Below are positions 1 to 12,948 of a stretch of DNA of 64,000 nucleotides, one piece after another. Each line of letters opens with the position of its first letter. The stretch's first letter is position 1. Made by a program: the position numbers and the translations under genes. The notes beneath the pieces were generated by a model. That model saw nothing but the letters and a program-made list of their open reading frames with translations. It ran no database searches and was not told where the DNA came from. Source of the DNA: Pyronema omphalodes (lineage: Eukaryota > Ascomycota > Pezizomycetes > Pezizales > Pyronemataceae); assembly GCA_024516155.1 (NCBI GenBank), contig JAJJXM010000001.1:1848479-1912478 (forward strand). Reading direction: 5' to 3'.

Positions 1-3000
1 GTAAGGCTTCAAAGAGTCGCCGCTGGAACGGTCGATAATGTCGGAAATGGCGAGGGCGGACTGGGTACGCTGCTCGGGAGTTCCGTACATCAAACCCTGC
101 AAGAAAATCGGCAGAATGGCGTTGATTCCCTTTGGCAAGGAGAAACCAGCCAAGTTGGAACCGGGAACACCGACTTGCTGAAGAACCTGCTTGGTAGAGA
201 ACACCAAAGACTCCATCTCCTCCTTGCGAAGCTTCTTGGTCAACTCGTTGAGTGCGTTCCATGCGCTCTTGACGACCTCGTTGTCTCTGTCATCGAACAA
301 GATCAAGAGAGCACGGATACAATCAGGAGTGTAACGGCTGTAGTCCACATCGGTTTCGGCGAAGAACTTAGCAAAGTGCTGGCATGCAACGGCACGCTTC
401 TTGTGGTCGTCGTGCTTGGCAAGTTTGAACATCTCGCTCATCATAGTGTTCAATCCATCGAACTCATCAACAGACAAAATGACAGTGTGAAGAGACTCGT
501 TAAGGTCCTCAGTCTGCTCAGCGTCCTTGGAGCCAACAATGGAATCCATCAAAGAGTTAATGATGTTAGGAAGACGTCTGTTCAAGCCAGATCCAGCAAC
601 ACGAGCAAGCGATGCCAAAGCCTTAGCATTGAAGCGAGTAATCGGAGGTGCCAAAAGCGTGGGAATAAGAATTGGCAAAATGATATTGGATCTGGTCTGC
701 TCAGTAAGAAGAGTAAGAAGGGCAGCAAGTGCGTTATCGGCCTCATTGTCAGTCTGAAGAAGGTTAAGAAGGTAAGGTAGAACCTGGTCAACAGCTCTCT
801 TTCCAATAATGCGCTGAAGGGACTCGAAGGCCTCTGCTGCGGCTTCTCTGACATCCTCGTTGGAGTCGACCAAAGCGGTACGGACAATGGAAACGAGAGT
901 AGACTCGTATTCCTCAAGAGCCTCCTCTGCGCAAGAAGTAACCAACTCCTTGAGTGCGATACAGATACCCTGCTTAGAGTCGGGGTCGGTAGCCATCTTC
1001 AATCCCTCATCCAATGATGGCAAGAGAGTGGAGAGAACACCTTCACCAGCCTTTCTGATCAACTCTCCGAGTGCCTGAGAAGCAATGACTCTCTGCTCAA
1101 GGTTGGAGCTGGCAAGACGGCGAATGATGAGCTGTGTCAATGCAGGAACCAACTCCTTGAGAGTCTTCTGGCTAGAGACCAAAGCCTTCCAGACATTGAC
1201 TGCAGCAAGACGGACCTGTCCACTGGTATCGCAACGACAGATGTAAAGGGCGGAGAGGACCTTGTCTCTCTTCTCCTGTCCAAGAACCTCAAGCAAGGAG
1301 TTGCTAACTTCGTGACTGGCGTCCTGGTCCTCCTCATCCTGGTCGGGCTGGCCAGTAATTCCGGTAAGGTTGAACAACAAGTCTCCAACCAACTCAACGG
1401 AAGAAAGACGGATACGGTGACTGGGGTCGGCAAGACCACGCTCAAGCTCAGGAAGCAAAAGGTCAATAGCTCTGGTAGCAAAGTTCTTCACAAGAAGACG
1501 TCCAGCACGGAGCGAAACATCACGAATGCTCTCGACATCATCGGCAAGACCGTTCAAAATCGGAGGAATAATCCTGCTAAGGTAGGCACTGAAAGAGTTT
1601 CCGAAGCACGCAGGCAAGAAAATGAACAGCGACATGAAACCCTCTCTGACAGATGGTCTGTTGCTGCCGGCGTTCTGAAGAATCGTGGGGAGAGTCTCCT
1701 CCAAACGCTGGGTACCCAAACCGGACAAAACCTCGGACAAAGCCTGGGCGGATCCCAAACGGTCGGTGGCTCCAGTGTCGGACTTGAGAGTAGCCATGAG
1801 ACCAGGGATAATGTCGGGAAGGGCATCCTCTCCGAGCTTCTCGATGAGAGATCCCAAAGCCTTGGATGCAGTTGCACGGGTAGCCGGGACGGGATCGACG
1901 ATTGCCTGCTTCAAGCCAGCAACCAAGATAGGAATATGTACCATAAGGTCCTTCCTCTCGGTAAGATGGGCCAAGGATCCAATAATCTGAGCAGCCTTAC
2001 GTCTGGTAGCCGATCTGTCGTTAAGACCACGCTCCAAGATACGAGCAACTAATGCCAATGAAGGAGAATCCAAGTAATGAACGAACTGAACCTTGAGAAG
2101 CTGGTCCAAGGCATCGTCTGTGTATTTGGTGGGATCGCTCAATGCCTTGAGGAGGACGCTTGTAAGGGCCTTGATCTCGGGGTTGGTGATGACCTCTCCG
2201 AACTTCTTCAAACTTCTGTTGGCGGCAGCTCTGACTTCCTTGTGAGAATCGTTCAAAACATCGGTAAGACCAGGAATAATGTCAGGTAAACTGAGAGCAA
2301 GCTGATGGGGCGCAAGGTACGCCATTGCTCCAAGAGTCTCACAAGCTCCCTTCTTGCTTCTCCAAGCATCATCCTCAAGTCCCTCGAGGAGAGCCGGAAG
2401 AATAACCTTAACTCCGTAGGAACTGAGACTGGAAAAGCACACTCTTGCTGCATCTGAACATGCCTCACGGACATCAATAACTGTATCACCGAAGCTGGAA
2501 AGCAACAACGGCAAGATCTGAATGACGTATGGCTCGAAAACTCTACCAAGAATCAAAGAAAGGAGCTCAAAGGCAAAGAGAGCACCCTGACGGGTGTTAG
2601 GGTTCTTCCTGTCCTCCACAGCCGCTCTCAAGTTTGAGAGGATTCTGAAGTCTTTGAGAGCCGAGATACCCCAACCCTTGATGATACCAGCAAGACCGTA
2701 TGCTGCACCACGACGTCCAGCGTAGGACTTGTCGTTGTAGAGCTGGTTTAACATTTCCTGAACGTACTCCTGGGCCTTGTCTCTGGAGAGCTTAATCAAC
2801 GGTGGCAGACATTCGGCGACGGCATACTGGACCGTTTCACTGGGCACGCTGAGAGTAGCTAGTAGTCTGTGAACGACCTTGTCGACTCTTGCGTCTCCGG
2901 AGCTAAGATGGCGTCCCAATGCTCCGTAAAGAATAATAACTGCCTCGTTGATTCTATCACGGACATCGGAACCGTCATCTGGTGCTTCGAGAGTACCCTC

Positions 3001-6000
3001 GAAAATCTGCATGAGTTCCTCGACATGAGAAGCTCCCTGTTCGGTGATAATGGTTGTTGCGGCTTCGATGATCTCGTCTCTGACTGTGCTGTTTCTGTCC
3101 GCCAAAGCACCCTCATCAATCAAGAATCGTGAAAATTCAACCAACTTCTGGTGGTTAAACATCACAGCCAATGCCTTGAGTGCCAAAGCTACACCACTGC
3201 GAGCCTCCCATGGATCGCGCAAGTTGGTCTTCTTAACCATTCCGTACTCATCATACTGAGGAAGCAATGGCTTGGCCTTCTCACGGTAGAGGTTGACAAG
3301 TGCCTCGACAACGGTGTTTGAGGTGGCAGGGAACTGAGTAACGGCATCTGCGATAGCCTTTGCTCCAGCACTACGGATATGCTTATCCTCCATCTCCAAG
3401 TAAGGAATCATGTGGAGTGCAGTCTCTTCCTCGATCTTCAACCCACTCTCCTCCCAAATAGTACGGGCAATCTCGGAGTTCTCATCCACATCTTCGTGGT
3501 ACGCAAGCCACAATTTGTCGGAGAATCCAAGATCAGTAAGATCAATCTCCGCATCAATAGCCTGCAAACAAGCGGCGCGAACATTGACTTCGACACTGAT
3601 AGTTCCGCTGATGAGGATGTCGATCTCGTTAGGGGTAATCGTGTCCGCAATGCATCGGCAGAGATCCAAGAAAACATCCTTGATGGGCTTGTAAAGAGAG
3701 GGGTATCTTTGCATGGAGATAATCAAACACTGAAGGACTTCATCCCGAGGAAGCATAATACTGGAACCTGTAAAAATTAATAAAGACAATCTTGAAAAAC
3801 GATCCCAAAGGGAGGCACTCACAGATCTGAGTATGGAATTGAATGAAGTCCAATGCAAGAACAACCTGTTCGTCAAGTTCATCTTGATCCTTGGCACCGA
3901 TTCCACCCTTGGTCATGGTGTGGATAATCATAGGAAGAATGTAGAACAGAGAGTTTGCATCATACGGTCTCTGCTCTCCAGAAGAACGAAGTCTGTACAA
4001 AACACGCATTGCCTGGGCTAATATAACAGCATGTCAGAATACAATCTAACCAAGGATAGGTTGCTGATGTACCTCCGAGATCTTCTTCCTGGTATTCAGG
4101 TGGGATTTCACCGACGTTCAAGGCACGAAGAGTAGCAACTCCAATGAACTGTCTCAAAGGTCCCAACCGCGGGGACACATGCTCCGAACAAGCCTACAAA
4201 TTTATCAGTAATGTTACTGAACAGTGGAAGAAAGATACGGACAAGAAATGCTTTAATTCCCTTATCTCCAACAATCATTCCAGCACCAGCCTCTAAACTT
4301 CTAAGGAGAGCAGTAATTCCCTTGTACATCCAGAGCTCGATAGCAGTAGGAGCACCCTGAGCAAGATGCTGAATGATACCCACACCGCGGCTGAGCTTCA
4401 ACTCTACATCTGCTACCTGTTTCCTGATCACGGCCTCCTTCGCAAGCTGTTCAGCAACCTTCGCCTTTTCGTCAGCAGTTAGCTTCCTTTCGGCACCCTT
4501 CTTCTTTGCGAGCTGCTCCTTTAGTTCAGCCTCCCACTTAAGTGTTGCAGCATCCTTGGATTTCTCAATTGTCTTAGGGCCAGATTTTGCTAGAACATCA
4601 ATGTAAGCCACATCCTCGGGTGTTCTCCAAATTGCAACTTCAGTAGGTCCAATGTTTTTGAGGAGAGCTGGGTTAAGATCACCCTCGAACATGTTCACAA
4701 TTAGCGGGGTGATAGTTTCGGGAGCGACGAAAGCTAAAGTAGCAGCAGATCTCAATGCAGCATTCCGGTGGTAAACAGATCTTCCGCTCAATCCCGTGTA
4801 CATAATAATTTCGTTTATCAAACGGGGTGCCTTCTCTGCCGACAGCCGGCCGGGATCAACACCTGCTCGCTGACAAAGAGCAATCCAGTCTACTCCGACC
4901 ATTTCGTGGTGACAAATAACGGCCAAGTTGACCAATAGATTCTTAACGGTCTCTTCTTCAAGAGCGGCGCCAGCCTCGGCTGATGCTGGGAGAATGATTG
5001 CGTAGATTGCATTTTTGAGATGAGCACAACCAGTCTTTGCGACAGCAGCAGGTGACTCCTTATCGTTGCGTTCCACAGAGCTCACCCATTGCCATAGTCC
5101 GTTAAGAATAACTTTACCAACGGTTTCAGGGTGCTTAAGGTATACGCTTCTAAGAGCATCGCATGCATCTTTGCGGCATTGTGGGCTCACAGAGGCTGCA
5201 GAGATGAGGTATAAGAAAGCCGAAGCCCACAAGTCTGCATGAGGGTTCTCGTAATCCACATTACCAGCAGTTGCGGCAAGGGAGCGAATAGCCCAGCGGT
5301 GGTCATCGTCGGTTGTGAGCTTAGAGTAGGTCTTAAAGTTAAGCATAAACGAGACTTTAGGGTTTGTAGCCAAGCAAGCCTCAGTGACATCAGCAGACTT
5401 GATCAGCCCATCAATAGTCGCATCGTTCCAGAGTGATAGTCGCTGAAGAACAGTAGCCGCAACAACGTATGCAGCGGTAACAAGACCGCTCTGAGCCGCG
5501 GGCATTGGGTTCGCGGTAATCTCGTTGAAAGTCTCTGTGAATTTTCCTGTGATTCCTTGACAGAACTGGCGCAAGGCTGGCGATGGCTCGCCGGTAACAT
5601 CCCAGATCATCTCTCCAACACGGGTGAACCAGCTTCGCCTAACTCCAGCACGCTTATCGGTAAGACCCTTGTTGATTGCCTCAGTGATTGCCTTATCAAC
5701 ATTGGCTTCTCCCTTGAGTCCAATTGACAAATGCATTAAGAAGGCGGAAACAATCGCTGCCATTGCACCCTCGTTCGGCTCCTTCACAACTAATCCAGAT
5801 AATCCGACGGGAATCAAAACCGAGAGGGATTCAGATGGAGGAATTGCGTCGAGCATCTGTGCATACAAGATTCTCTGATCTGCGGCGGTGACCTTTCCAG
5901 TCTTCAGAGGACCCAAAATCTCGCCAGCAACCTTCTCAAGTACTGCGGCATCCTTTGATCGTGTTACTGCAATCTTGAAGGCCGATACGGCACCGCTGCG

Positions 6001-7034
6001 AATGCTAGGGTTGGTGGATTTCAAACAAGAGATAAATTGCTTCAAGAGCTTGTCGATAAGCGGCTTCGACATGTCGATTTCTGAAGGTAGCGCCTGGAAC
6101 AAAGGTGTGACCAAGTCGTTGAGAAGAATCTCCGGAGCTCTCAACAGACCCTTCTCAACAGATGGTACAACTTCAGTACCAAACTCCTCAGCTGTAGTAA
6201 AGTTGGAAAAGAAATCTCCCAAAGCACTGGCGATGTGAGCAGGTACCAGCGTCCTAGATCCGAGGATTTCTCTGACGTAGAAAGCGTAGATGTACTTCTT
6301 GGAGCGTTCGAGAACCTCACGGGGCTTAGGAAGTCTAGCGGAGACACCACAGACAATTCCAAGGAGCAAGGCATTCTTTTGTGTAGGCGCAGTACCCTTC
6401 TTGGTTAGCTGTTCAACCATTGCGGGGATGATTTTCTCGTAGTCGTGGGCCTTGAAGGTTACTCTGATTCCTCTTCGAGTGACTCTCAATGCCTGCTCCT
6501 TTAAGCTTTGCTTTGCCTGCAATGAACCCAAGCAGATATCCAACAATGATACAGTAGCAATAATGAGCTCTGAGAATAGCGCATTGGTAACGTCTCCCGA
6601 CGAAGCAAGCTGAGGAAATAATTCCGCAGTCCATTCCAACAAGACGAAGGCGTTCGATGCGGCAATTCCTCCTTTCTGGGATTCGACTTTGATAGCGGGG
6701 ATGATACGTTTAACGAAGGCTTCCGTGTATGTCTTAATTTCGCAAAGTGACTGAAAACATTTGCGCACAGCTTTTCGTGATGGTCTATCGATGTAGTAGG
6801 GATGACTTGAAAATAGCGACCGCAAAACCGGACCAATTTGCTCAACCGGTAACTCTAAAACACCATAAGAATCCCCATCACAACGCGTTATAGATCCCAC
6901 GAACCTTCGCGCTTTATGCGCTCATTGAGCTGGTTAAGACCATTGATACGGGTGACGGTGGAGCTGCTCGCCAAGGTTAGAGCGAGGTTCTCTTCGTTCG
7001 CCGTTGGGGCAGTGGCATCTGTATCGGCAGCCAT
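1..7034 (-). CDS. GCN1: eIF2alpha kinase activator GCN1 (partial, C-terminus off window)
   Basis: GCN1 binds ribosomes and activates the kinase GCN2 when uncharged tRNA accumulates; it acts in the cytosol on (colliding) ribosomes. I read five exons: 7034-6905, 6854-4243, 4193-4073, 4017-3823 and 3767-1, with introns of 49-55 nt. Together they give 2275 codons in one uninterrupted frame. The family is usually about 2,670 aa, so roughly the last 400 residues lie beyond the left edge. The product is HEAT-repeat protein throughout. A Lys/Glu-rich coiled-coil-like stretch lies near residues 805-865, as expected just before the eEF3-like central region. The segment at the left edge (GTPEQRTQSALAISDII) matches the conserved GCN1 signature. 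The start is the ATG followed by AADTDATAPT. Several long antisense frames over this gene are shadows. Family identity is near certain from remembered family sequence; the exact intron borders are my reading of splice sites. Confidence 0.95.
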
Positions 7035-7901
7035 GATTAAACGCCGGCCCTCGGCAGGTTCGAAAGATATATTGAAACCTTGTTGGAGATTGGAAATTTG
7101 AGCCGTGGATGGACGAAGAAAGTTGAAGCTTGTGGCGTAGGTGCTAAATGTGGGGCATCGATGTGCGATTGGAGTTTTCGAGCGGCTCTGCACTGCACCC
7201 CGCTTTTGCCCAGATACGGTAACACTAAGCGTGAGTCTTCGAAACGCACGAGACGCGAGATCCGCGATGCACTAAAATACATTTTTGGCTCTTTCAAAGA
7301 CGAGCGACAATAGATATCACGATGGAGCAATTGAATATTTAGACTATGGGATCCATATCAACTAGATTTAGATGGGCCGTCAAACTAGTTTTTCGTCGCG
7401 GCTTCCGTTTGATCATGAACAATCACTGCACTCCAGGCACCGCGGAAGGGAACTGCACTGGCGGGTGATCCATGGATGTAGACGATATTTCTGGGCAAAG
7501 CAGCATTATATTCATCGGAAAATTGAGATTCTTAGTAATATCCCAACTCAATTAAGGCAGACCCCAAGAATGCAAAGAAGGTATATTTTATTTCAGCCAA
7601 GTAAAACTATGTAATGCTGCAAGTCTACAGAACCCAATTAAGAAAGAAAAGTACAGAATATCGTACTATCTACCACATTTAAGTAGTCCCAACCTATTAC
7701 CCATCCCATGCTATCAATGCTCATGCTGCTCATAATACAATTAAAGTAACTTTTATAGTCCCAGATTTCCAGATTTCCGGGGTTCGTTCATGTCCCATTA
7801 TATGATCTCCATGATCATTATTAAGATTTCCTCCATTCCTCCACAATTTCTCAGAAAATCGAGTTCGTCAACTTTTCCCCCCTAAATCCTCCGTTGGACC
7901 C
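7035..7901. other. intergenic: GCN1 5' side and MFS 3' side
   Basis: This stretch of about 870 bp lies between the GCN1 start codon and the stop codon of the downstream transporter; both genes are on the minus strand. It should contain the GCN1 promoter and 5' UTR and the transporter 3' UTR. I see no convincing coding frame, RNA gene or repeat in it. Confidence 0.6.
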
Positions 7902-9544
7902 TTAGTAAATTGACATCAACCCTCTAGGCTTCTTCTGCATGCCCAGCCCAATCCATCTAGCCGCGAAAAAGAAGATAAAAGCAGCAACATAACTAGCCGC
8001 CGTAAAGCAAATAAGACCGATATAAGAGCCACCACCCGCAGAAACAATTTGACCAGCAATCGGGATTCCTGTTAAAGTTCCAAAACTAACGAAAAAATAG
8101 CAGGTTCCAAATTTGGTACCATATTCCTTTGTCGTACAAATCTGTCCAACACACACCGGGGTTAGAGAGATACCTGATCCGGATCCGAATCCATAAAGGA
8201 GCGCAAAAACAACCAAGATAGCTTTACGTCCTTCAAGGGTTGAAACGTATTCACTAGGGATCCAAAACGCTAGGACGGTAATCATACAGAAACAAACTGT
8301 AATCAACATGGTGTTGAATCTTCCCATCTTGTCTGCAACGAATCCGGGTAACCATCGTCCAAAGACTGAACCAACGTTGAGGATAGCTAAAAGTTGGTAG
8401 GACAAATCCAAAGGCAAACCGAGGTTCAAAGCATGGGACGTGATATAGGTAAGAGGAACGAAAACAGCCCATTCAATGAAAAAGACACTGATAGTGGTTA
8501 GTGTAAACCGAGGATCGAGAAAGGCCTTTAGATCAATTCGAATTGACGAAAGGGCACGCCATAAAGCTAGTCCGGGAATGTTGCTGGAAGTTTGTGCCTC
8601 GTTTGCGGGGGTTTGGCGTCCGTGAATGACTTCCGGACGGGCACGGACTAGTGTCATTCCGCAAAGGAGTAGGAAGATTTGAACAAATCCAACGGTACGG
8701 ACGGCCCAGGCAAATCCGATTTGGGGAGTGGCTTTTTGAATGATGAGTGGGAAGATGATCCCTCCTATGGATCCTCCGGTGGTGGCAACTCCAGTAGCAT
8801 AGGCTCGCTTAACCAAGAACCAGTGCCCGATTGAAGCTACGGCTGGGGTGAAGATTAAACAAGTACCAATTCCGGCAAGAACCTAGGCTGGTGGTTAACT
8901 TGGTGATGGTCATGTGTTTGGAGGATAAGTACTTACTCCGAAGGTAAGCATGAAGTGCCAGTACAAAGTGGAGATACTGAAAAGCATTAATCCCGCAACA
9001 AGGAATACAGCTCCGGTGCGTAAGAGCCATGCTGGGCCGAATGTGTCAAAAACGGGACCTAGAGAGATTCTTGGTTAGCCACAGTTGCGGGACAGCTAAT
9101 CACAGACAATGATTCTTAGTTGTACTCACCAATGATGATTCCTCCAAAGAAACTCAGGAATGAGTAAACTCCAAAAATCCACCCAATCTCCCCGGAACTG
9201 TGGTTAATGAGCTGATTCTTTGACAGGTGAGCATGCAATGTTCCAAGAGTATTCATGGCTCCGAAACTCGCTACCATACAAAGAAAAGACCCAAAAACCA
9301 CAGACCAGGCTTTAAGACCACCTTCAGGGTACTCCACTACATCCTCATCGTTTCCAAGACCATCGATGATACTATCATCGTCTTTCTCGAGGTCGGATTT
9401 TAGTTGTTCTTCCCCCATATGGACATTCTGCTGCTGCTGCTGCTGCTGAAGCTGAGATGTTTGAGATACTGACTGACTGAGCACAGGAAGATCTGTTGGT
9501 GCTTGGAGAATAGTACTCTCCTTTGGCTCGGCGGTTGTACTCAT
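7902..9544 (-). CDS. MFS transporter, monocarboxylate-transporter (MCT/MCH) type
   Basis: This is a major facilitator protein of 505 aa predicted in the plasma or an organelle membrane. Exons are 9544-9130, 9058-8937 and 8882-7902, with introns of 71 and 54 nt. An acidic cytosolic N-terminus of about 75 residues, including a poly-Gln run near residues 33-39, precedes the motif YPEGGLKAWSVVFGSF, typical of fungal MCT-like transporters. Hydrophobic helices then follow with the usual 6+6 arrangement, a central hydrophilic loop (around ARPEVIHGRQTP) and GRWLPGFVADKMGRFN in the second half. Fungal members (yeast Mch family, Esbp6) are often orphan transporters and many do not carry monocarboxylates, so the substrate is unknown. 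The ATG at 9544 is the first in frame. The nearest genes give no pathway clue. Confidence 0.9.
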
Positions 9545-12500
9545 CCGTCTGGCTGAGTAATTGAATTGTGATGACTTGTGAGGAATAGAAATGGAGGAGA
9601 ACGGAAAATTTTCGGATACAGTAGGTAGAGAAAGCTGGTAAGGTAGGGGTTAATAGCTGATCCGGATGACAAAGACGGCACTAGTTTTCGAGTCGAACCA
9701 ACCTTTTCTGAACCCCGCAAAACGCTAATTCAACCGATTTTTCTGGGAGCCGGGTAGGGTGGGGTGGAGTTTGACGGTGACAAGTGATGGATTGTGTTGA
9801 CGGCGTTCAGCAGTGGAAAGATCTAGAGAATTAATGTGCGTGGATTAGGTCTGGGAAAGAACGCTTTATGTACTGTACTCTACATCAAGAGCAGACTGTG
9901 AGTTGTCGGAGATTGACTGACACGTTTTGAGCGCCCGATGCCATGAATTTCTTGAAGAGCAGCCATCATGCGGCTTTCTGCAGTGGGTGCTGGTGGCGGG
10001 GCACCCAAGTTTGGCTTTTCGAGCCGTCTCCGGGCATCGCCGCTCGCTCGGTAGCTCTCAGTTGCCCCGGGCATTCCAGAAGTCTCCACGACGCCGCACT
10101 TGCCAACCTCCACGTGCGGAATATCTCCGGCGGATCGAAGACGCGTGAGGATATGATGAGGAACTGATGTTTTTATTATGAATCCAAGATTTCAATCGGA
10201 TTTGTCCGAACACGTGTGGCTTATCTTTTGTAACGAAAATAAAAATTGTGGTTATGTTTTCACGCGGTTCAGCAAACAAAATATTGCTTGCCCTACGCGC
10301 TAACCGGATATCTCGGATACCAAATTCCTGGAGTTGTTTGTTACGTAGAGAAAACCCGGAGCGTCGGACCCCATCCGCCGTGCGAGCTTGAGTTGCCGAA
10401 TTGATGCAAATTTCTGCATGAGGACGGAAAGTTGCAGTAGCCGCTCGGTAGCCTTGAACCGCATCGAGAGTATTTAGCACAGTACTTCTCACTATGGTTA
10501 TGTCAGCCACCGTGAGGCGGCAATGAATACTTCTAGACAATATTCAGAGTACAGAAATGCATTTGAAAAGGCAATTCGACTCAATCAAGAAGAAAGAATG
10601 AGACTGTTTGTGCCGCCACAATGATTTTTGTATGTACCGCCTGGTATCCGTCACGGCATTCAATATCATAGGCTGAGGAAATTTCACTTCTCAGCTCATT
10701 ATGGCCCAGCGGCACATAGCGGACTACATAAGCGAGGTTGGCGAGCCGTGAACACGAAGGCGCCCCAAACGATCAACGACATATTTGATTAGATATTCAT
10801 CTTTACCAAAGTTCTAACAAGGCGCACTTCATTTGAGATGCATGGTAAATTTCCCGGTAGCTGGAGTATTTGCTTGATATCAATCCGCAAACATGAACTT
10901 CCAAGTCAGTTGATCTGAGTCAATATGCACAGCGGCATCTATGATGCAGCCTGTGCTTTGCCGCGCTGAACTGGCGGCTCGGATGAAGCGTATAGATTCT
11001 GGGCTTCTCACAAGATAATTCACGATTCTATGTATAGACCAATAAGGCGTCTACCTGTAGATGCGGAAAGAAATTTATATCCATAACTCCGAATACGAAC
11101 ATCCGTGAAAGCGGTAATATACTATACCGCACAGAAAAGAAGAAGCCTAACGTACGTGAAATATGTGTGTTTTGCTTCCAACATCTAACCTGAGTGAGCT
11201 TGAAACTATCCCTTGCTTCAAAGCATGGAACCTGTAATCAATTATTGGTTCAGGAAAATTCTCTGCTGGATTTACTGTAGGAAACCGAAACACTAGATTA
11301 TCTGCTTTGAGCCGCAGAGAATACGAGGGATAGATTAATATGGATTTGTTGATATTGGAATTCAGAGACGAACTTTGTCTCTTGATGACGAAAGAAACAT
11401 GCGGAATTGGAGTTGAAATAAATGAGGATGATACCGCAGTGCATAGTGGAATATGCTCGATTATTGTAAAGTTTTGCCAATAATCCATGACGCCTGGCCA
11501 GTCATGACTGGCATTGTAATTCTAGATACAACAAGTCCTGAATATCCATTGACTTAGCAAGCTTACTACTTTTCTCATACCTAACCCTCCAATCCCAAAA
11601 TTCGAAACTACGAACGGATTACTTTTCTCATGACGGCTACATAACTACAACAACTTCAATATTCCGTAATTCATGCAAAAAGCCTATTAGACGATCGGTA
11701 TCTTGGTGTAGTATGCCGCTCGGTCTCCCTAATTATCACGACGATAATTCTCCATTAGACTGGGATTTAGGTCATGATACATGACTCTATGGCTGTGCTA
11801 CGAAATGTATGTACCCGTCATAAAATGATGACCCGTCTTTTCATCTCTCATCTTTCGTCACAAGTGTCTCACAACGTTCATGCATTATGGTATCTGGAGT
11901 ATCTGGAGTATCTTGAATAATCACCTGCCGGCCCGTGCCCGTAAATCCGTGTAACAGAATTGAAGATGATCATTACTCCAACAACAAACATGATGCTTGA
12001 ATGCGAACCTGTAAAACATCGTGCGGGTACAAACACTGCACTGCAGATCGTCTAGTATTCAATCGGCTAGAAGATGGGGTATTCACCGGACTTCGGCCAT
12101 TCCCGTGACGATGTCAAATGCTTATGAGTTTGTGCTACAGCGCGGCTGATGAGTTTACGGTTGCCGGCGATACCGAATTATATTGTGTTGCGGCATCTTC
12201 CTTAATTGTTTGTTTCACGAACTCGAGGTTTCTGATTTTTGTCTTGGGATACGAACGGTAGGTCTTTACAATCTCTACAATCTCTGTCAATGCAATTGCT
12301 CGGCAGAGAGTCAGTAATCCATGGCCTAGTATCCAAACATGTTCATCAGAATAAATGACAATTCCGTTATACTGTGCCTGCCCTTCTACATGTTGTAATT
12401 GCAGACCCGGATTGTGTATATTGTTATCGTCTCGCGTTGCAAGGCATGCACAACTTCTACCGGGCTGCAACCAATTTTCCGAACTGCAACCACGCTGTAA

Positions 12501-12948
12501 GTATCTACATCTGGACAATGGTCCGAGGGAAACCGTTGAAAGCCTGTCGCTCGATGTGTTCGATATCGATAGCAAGCTCGATTATCTTGGTTCGATCGAC
12601 AGCTCGACCCGCGCCGCGCATATCGGGGGATATTCAAGCACGCCACGAAAGGCACATAATGGGCACCTACCGCATGTAAATGCTGCCTTCGCGCACCGTT
12701 ATGTGCCTAAATTCGTAAGGAATGAAAGTTTGTTGGTTCTGCCTCATTAGACTTCGTCAAACCTCGTCAAGTCTTGTCAAGCGTCGTGGTGATAGCCCCC
12801 GAGCTGTTGCACACCTCCATACTCCACAGCGAGCTCTCCAGCAGCTAGGTAGTACTTAACGATGGCCTACGCCCTTCTCGATGTTCCATCCACCGTTAAG
12901 GAGCTGATTTTTCCGGTCGATCGAATGATGACCCTCACGACGAGCATC
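9545..12948. other. 3.4-kb gene-free stretch
   Basis: No gene can be supported here. The more GC-rich patches near 9,880-10,540 and 12,350-12,760 contain short frames of 70-160 codons. None carries a recognisable domain or a consistent splice structure, and opposing frames overlap one another. The stretch should include the promoters of the flanking divergent genes (transporter on minus, peptidase on plus). Confidence 0.5.

Noticed and set aside
175..3780. Many plus-strand open frames of 60-246 codons over the first 4 kb
   Set aside because: They are antisense to one continuous GCN1 exon and have no domains.
9880..10540. Two overlapping minus-strand frames (77 and 160 codons) in a GC-rich patch
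   Set aside because: No recognisable domain, no consistent intron, and frames also open on plus. Coding status cannot be supported.
11147..11488. 113-codon minus-strand frame with an ATG
   Set aside because: Isolated, no domain, in an AT-rich region with no splice context; could be chance.
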